Assembly (NCBI GenBank): GCA_902477365.1
Contig: CABSGW010000091.1
Coordinates: forward strand, 1-9,617
Direction: 5' to 3'
Length of the DNA: 9,617 bases
Source: an uncultured Prevotellaceae bacterium
GTDB taxonomy: Bacteria; Bacteroidota; Bacteroidia; Bacteroidales; Bacteroidaceae
Shown here piece after piece: positions 6,092-9,617 of this stretch. Every line of letters starts with the position of its first letter. The first letter of the stretch is position 1. Position numbers and translations under genes: made by a program. The notes under the pieces are model-generated. The model saw only the letters and a program-made list of their open reading frames with translations, did no database searches and had not been told where the DNA came from.

Positions 6092-6565
6092 ATGGATAAT
6101 GAAAAAACTTATTTGTCAGGCTTGGTTCATGGCGTCAAGACGTTGATGACCGGCTTGAAGACAACTTTCAAAGAGTTCTTCCGTCCAAAGATCACCGAAC
6201 AATATCCTGAAAACCGTCAGGAGTTGCAGATGTTTGATCGCTTTAGCGGGTCGCTCACAATGCCTCATAACGAAAACAACGAGCATCGTTGTATCGCTTG
6301 CGGGCTTTGTGCAATGGCTTGTCCGAACGGGACGCTGGAAGTGAAGAGTGAGATGTATGAAACCGAAGACGGAAAGAAAAAGAAACGTCTCGTTAGTTAT
6401 AATTACAACCTGGGTTCTTGTATGTTTTGTCATTTGTGTGTACGTGCTTGTCCACACGATGCCATCACATTCAACCAAGAGTTTGAGAACGCTGTGTTCG
6501 ACCGCTCTAAGTTGATATTGAAGTTGAACCATGAAGGAAGTAAGGTAATTGAAAAGAAACAATGA
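6092..6565 (+). CDS. nuoI: NADH-quinone oxidoreductase subunit I (two 4Fe-4S clusters)
   Basis: NuoI is the ferredoxin-like peripheral subunit that carries clusters N6a and N6b toward N2 in NuoB. Both CxxCxxCxxxCP motifs are intact: Cys67, 70, 73 and 77 (CIACGLCAMACP) and Cys110, 113, 116 and 120 (CMFCHLCVRACP). Two starts are possible. The ATG at 6074 directly abuts the nuoH stop and gives 163 residues. The ATG at 6092 gives 157 residues and is preceded at a good distance by AAAAGAGG (6077-6084), a rare Shine-Dalgarno-like sequence in this window, so I chose it. An N-terminal amphipathic stretch precedes the clusters, and the C-terminus is lysine-rich. With no NuoEFG, this subunit is a likely entry region for electrons from an unknown donor. 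Confidence 0.95.
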   Translation: MDNEKTYLSGLVHGVKTLMTGLKTTFKEFFRPKITEQYPENRQELQMFDRFSGSLTMPHNENNEHRCIACGLCAMACPNGTLEVKSEMYETEDGKKKKRLVSYNYNLGSCMFCHLCVRACPHDAITFNQEFENAVFDRSKLILKLNHEGSKVIEKKQ

Positions 6566-7083
6566 TTATGAATGCAGAAACAATAATCTTTTTCCTGCTG
6601 GCAGCGATTGTCGCAATCTTTTCGGTGATGACCGTAACGGCCACCCGCATTATTCGCGCGGCTACTTATCTGCTGTTTGTGCTGTTTGGTACGGCAGGAC
6701 TCTACTTCTTGATGGGGTACACGTTCCTTGGTTCGGTCCAGGTGATGGTCTATGCCGGAGGTGTGGTGGTACTTTATGTATTTGCCATTCTCTTGACACG
6801 TGGTGACGAGGAAAAGAAGGAAAATACGGCTCCCCGCAAGGTGGTGGCCAGCCTGGTTGCTTGTGTAGCCGGTGCGGCCATTATGTTGTTCAGTTTGTTG
6901 CCTTCGTTCGTGGCTCCGGCTGTTAGTCTGGAGAATCCGAGTGAAGAGTTGCTCTCAATCCATATGATCGGTGAGCGTATGCTCTCGACCGGAGAAGGGG
7001 GATATCTGTTGCCTTTTGAGGCTGTGAGTGTGTTGTTGCTGGCATGTATTGTTGGCGGTTTGTTAATTGCCCGAAAACGCTAA
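6562..7083 (+). CDS. nuoJ: NADH-quinone oxidoreductase subunit J
   Basis: NuoJ is a five-helix membrane subunit of 173 residues at the junction between NuoH/NuoA and the antiporter-like subunits. The third hydrophobic segment carries the conserved VQVMVYAGGVVVLYVFAI region (Tyr64 and the glycines), the site of the pi-bulge helix that changes during complex I turnover. A charged loop (DEEKKE) follows it, then two more hydrophobic segments, and the protein ends in ARKR. Its start overlaps the nuoI stop as ATGA. A second ATG two codons downstream (6568) is an alternative start that barely changes the protein. Confidence 0.95.
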   Translation: MIMNAETIIFFLLAAIVAIFSVMTVTATRIIRAATYLLFVLFGTAGLYFLMGYTFLGSVQVMVYAGGVVVLYVFAILLTRGDEEKKENTAPRKVVASLVACVAGAAIMLFSLLPSFVAPAVSLENPSEELLSIHMIGERMLSTGEGGYLLPFEAVSVLLLACIVGGLLIARKR

Positions 7084-7095
7084 AACTTAAGAGTT

Positions 7096-7404
7096 ATGAT
7101 ACATATACAATACATCCTGATTCTTTCAGTCATTATGATGTTTGCCGGTATTTATGGTTTTATGACCCGCCGGAGCACGTTGGCTATACTCCTTTCTGTC
7201 GAGTTGATATTGAATGCGGCTGATTTGAACTTGGCTGCCTTTAATCGTATTCTTGACCCTGCGGGGTATGAAGGCTATTTCTTTGCATTGTTTTCTATTG
7301 CGATATCTGCTGCGGAAACGGCGATTGCGATTGCGATTATGATTAATATCTATCGTAATTTGAAGAGCAACCGTGTGGATAAGTTGGATAAGATGAAATG
7401 GTAA
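7096..7404 (+). CDS. nuoK: NADH-quinone oxidoreductase subunit K
   Basis: NuoK is a 102-residue, three-helix membrane subunit, homologous to MrpC of multisubunit Na+/H+ antiporters. It carries two buried glutamates of the central proton path: Glu36 in LLSVELILNA and Glu75 in ISAAETAIAIAI. They match the essential Glu36 and Glu72 of E. coli NuoK in sequence context. ADLNLAAFN follows the first glutamate, as expected. The gene starts 12 nt after nuoJ, with a weak AAGAG upstream of the ATG. A 45-nt gap to nuoL follows, the largest in the operon here. Confidence 0.96.
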   Translation: MIHIQYILILSVIMMFAGIYGFMTRRSTLAILLSVELILNAADLNLAAFNRILDPAGYEGYFFALFSIAISAAETAIAIAIMINIYRNLKSNRVDKLDKMKW

Positions 7405-7449
7405 GACCGTGGATAGACTGATTTAATTCATCAAGAAAGAAATAATTTT

Positions 7450-9348
7450 ATGGAATATACTATATTAATTCTGTTACTACCTTTCCTGTCGTTCCTGTTG
7501 TTGGGAATTGCGGGAAAATGGTTGAGCCATAAGCAGGCCGGTATTATCGGTTCGTGCAGTTTGGCGGCAGTGACGGTGTTGTCTTACATGACGGCTTATA
7601 GCTACTTCACCATGCCGAGGACGGCTGAAGGGGTGTTCGCGACACTGATGCCGTATAATATTAACTGGTTACCGTTTACACAAACATTGCATTTCGATTT
7701 GGGTATTATGTTAGATCCCATCGCGGTGATGATGTTGGTGGTGATTTCTACCGTTTCGCTGATGGTGCATATATACTCTTTCGGTTACATGCACGGCGAG
7801 CGCGGTTTCCAGCGTTATTATGCCTTCTTAAGCCTCTTTACCATGTCTATGTTAGGGCTGGTTGTGGCTACTAATATCTTCCAGATGTATTTGTTCTGGG
7901 AACTTGTTGGTGTGTCCAGTTACCTGTTGATTGGTTTCTATTACACCTCTCCGGCAGCTATCGCAGCTTCTAAGAAGGCGTTTATTGTAACGCGTTTCGC
8001 CGATCTCGGCTTTCTGATCGGTATTTTGTTGTATGGTTATTATTGCGGTACGTTCGCTTTTGATGCTCCGGATATGGAGAACATCAAGGCTGGTGCTTCT
8101 GTGCTGCCTGTTGCGTTGGGACTGATGTTTATGGGTGGTGCCGGTAAGAGTGCCATGTTCCCGTTACACATTTGGCTGCCTGATGCCATGGAAGGCCCGA
8201 CTCCTGTCAGTGCCTTGATTCATGCCGCCACGATGGTGGTTGCTGGTGTATTTTTGGTAGCCCGCATGTTCCCGCTCTTTATTGCTTATGCTCCGCAAAC
8301 GCTGGAGCTGGTTGCTTGGGTGGGTGCTTTCACGGCATTCTATGCTGCCTCTGTAGCTTGTGTGCAGAGCGATATTAAACGTGTATTGGCATTCTCCACA
8401 ATTTCTCAGATTGGTTTTATGATGGTGGCACTCGGCGTTTGTTATGAGATGACGACCGGACACGACCATCATGGCAGTTTGGGTTATATGGCCTCAATGT
8501 TCCATCTCTTTACACACGCTATGTTTAAGGCATTGCTCTTCCTGGGAGCCGGATGCATCATCCATGCTGTTCACAGCAACGAGATGAGTGCGATGGGCGG
8601 TTTGCGCAAATACATGCCCATTACGCATATCACGTTCTTGATTGCGTGTTTGGCTATTGCCGGTATTCCTCCGTTCTCAGGTTTCTTCTCAAAAGATGAG
8701 ATCCTGACCGCATGTTTTGCTTATAGTCCGGTAATGGGTTGGATTATGACCGTTATAGCAGCGATGACCGCATTCTATATGTTCCGTCTCTACTATGGCA
8801 TCTTCTGGGGCAAGGAAAATAAAGAACTCCATGCTCACCACACGCCGCATGAAGCTCCGTTGGCAATGACCTTGCCGTTGATTTTCCTGGCAATCGTTAC
8901 TTGTGTGGCCGGTTTTATTCCGTTCGGACACTTTGTAAGTGCAGACGGACAAGCTTATGATATCCACCTGGAGACCAGCGTAGCCATCACAAGCGTTGTG
9001 GTTGCTATCTGTTCCATTGCGTTGGCCACCTATATGTATAAAGGAGAGAAACAACCTGTTGCTGACAGCTTGGGCGAGCGCTTCTCTTCCCTGCACAAAT
9101 GGGCTTACCATCGTTTCTATTTGGATGAAGTCTACCAGTTTGTAACTCACCGTATCATTTTCGCTCATATTTCAAAACCCATTGCTTGGTTTGACCGTCA
9201 TGTCGTAGACGGATTCTTCGACTTCCTGGCTTGGGGATCTAATAAGTTGAGCTATTGCATACGTGGTTTACAAGGCGGGCAAGTACAACAATATGCCTTT
9301 GTCTTCTTGTGTGGTGCGTTGGCATTAATACTATTACTGATCTTTTAA
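7450..9348 (+). CDS. nuoL: NADH-quinone oxidoreductase subunit L, proton-pumping
   Basis: NuoL is the distal antiporter-like subunit, with about 16 membrane helices and a long lateral helix that braces the membrane arm. The 632-residue length is usual. Key residues of the proton path are in place: Glu151 in FWELVGVSSYLLIG, Asp185 in TRFADLGF (34 residues later, the spacing of Glu144/Asp178 in E. coli), Lys233 in AGKSAMFPLH, Lys360 in HAMFKALLFLGAG, and Lys415-Asp416 in FSGFFSKDEI. The PDAMEGPTPVSALIHAATMV signature of antiporter-like subunits follows Lys233. The C-terminal third contains a polar, histidine-rich segment, the likely lateral helix, and a last hydrophobic helix ending the protein. 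No Shine-Dalgarno sequence precedes the ATG. nuoM begins 14 nt after the stop. Confidence 0.97.
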   Translation: MEYTILILLLPFLSFLLLGIAGKWLSHKQAGIIGSCSLAAVTVLSYMTAYSYFTMPRTAEGVFATLMPYNINWLPFTQTLHFDLGIMLDPIAVMMLVVISTVSLMVHIYSFGYMHGERGFQRYYAFLSLFTMSMLGLVVATNIFQMYLFWELVGVSSYLLIGFYYTSPAAIAASKKAFIVTRFADLGFLIGILLYGYYCGTFAFDAPDMENIKAGASVLPVALGLMFMGGAGKSAMFPLHIWLPDAMEGPTPVSALIHAATMVVAGVFLVARMFPLFIAYAPQTLELVAWVGAFTAFYAASVACVQSDIKRVLAFSTISQIGFMMVALGVCYEMTTGHDHHGSLGYMASMFHLFTHAMFKALLFLGAGCIIHAVHSNEMSAMGGLRKYMPITHITFLIACLAIAGIPPFSGFFSKDEILTACFAYSPVMGWIMTVIAAMTAFYMFRLYYGIFWGKENKELHAHHTPHEAPLAMTLPLIFLAIVTCVAGFIPFGHFVSADGQAYDIHLETSVAITSVVVAICSIALATYMYKGEKQPVADSLGERFSSLHKWAYHRFYLDEVYQFVTHRIIFAHISKPIAWFDRHVVDGFFDFLAWGSNKLSYCIRGLQGGQVQQYAFVFLCGALALILLLIF

Positions 9349-9362
9349 ACCCCAATGACGAT

Positions 9363-9617
9363 ATGAATTTCTTATCTTTATTCGTATTAATTCCTCTGCT
9401 TATGCTGGCCGGATTATGGGCAGCAAGGGGGATCAAGGCTGTCCGCACCGTCATGGTGGTTGGTAGTTCTGCCTTGTTGGTGCTGGCTACATGGCTTACG
9501 GTGACTTATTTGGGCGACCGTGCAGCCGGTGCAGCCGATGAGATGCTTTATACGGCAAAAGTACTGTGGTTTGCTCCGCTTCATATTTACTACTCGGTTG
9601 GTGTAGATGGCATTTCG
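9363..9617 (+). CDS. nuoM: NADH-quinone oxidoreductase subunit M, 5' part
   Basis: The first 85 codons of nuoM, open to the window end with no stop, so the gene is cut by the edge and not broken. It begins MNFLSLFVLIPLL, with a first hydrophobic helix, then a short basic loop and a second helix near residues 30-50. It reaches YYSVGVDGIS, a sequence typical of the start of NuoM and related antiporter-like subunits. The position right after nuoL fits NuoM, the middle pumping subunit. nuoN would be expected next, outside the window. Confidence 0.93.
   Translation, partial: MNFLSLFVLIPLLMLAGLWAARGIKAVRTVMVVGSSALLVLATWLTVTYLGDRAAGAADEMLYTAKVLWFAPLHIYYSVGVDGIS

Overview
The window looks like chromosomal DNA from a gut-type Bacteroides or a close Bacteroidales relative. 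Three things point there. Promoter candidates fit the Bacteroides -7 element (TAnnTTTG). Most genes start without a Shine-Dalgarno sequence, after A/T-rich leaders. The complex I operon has the Bacteroidetes form: fused nuoC-nuoD, no nuoE, nuoF or nuoG. No species is named, because nothing was searched.

Left part (1-626). A cobalamin (B12) riboswitch on the minus strand reads out of the window to the left. It has its own promoter candidate and a likely antiterminator/terminator platform. The gene it controls lies mostly or wholly outside the window. Divergently, on the plus strand, is a secreted DUF5074-type beta-propeller protein (627-1934). This is the family that includes the Bacteroides B12-capture protein BtuG. 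A strong intrinsic terminator follows it, and then a striking 26-bp perfect inverted repeat.

Right part (2245 to the end). A candidate promoter and a leader of about 230 nt precede a compact plus-strand nuo operon: nuoA, nuoB, nuoCD, nuoH, nuoI, nuoJ, nuoK, nuoL and the start of nuoM, which is cut by the window edge. Genes overlap or sit within a few bases, with 45 nt before nuoL as the widest gap. The products make the quinone-reducing connecting arm (B, CD, I) and the proton-pumping membrane arm (A, H, J, K, L, M) of a complex I-like enzyme. Catalytic and proton-path residues I could locate are intact: the N2 cysteines, the two 4Fe-4S motifs of NuoI, the quinone-site His/Tyr of NuoD, and the key Glu/Lys of NuoK and NuoL. 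The NADH-oxidising module is absent between nuoCD and nuoH, so the electron donor is not NADH through a canonical NuoEFG encoded here.

The nuo operon itself is known biology. The less explained parts are the nuo leader, the long palindrome, and the divergent B12 riboswitch/propeller pair. I saw no mobile element, tRNA, rRNA or CRISPR array.
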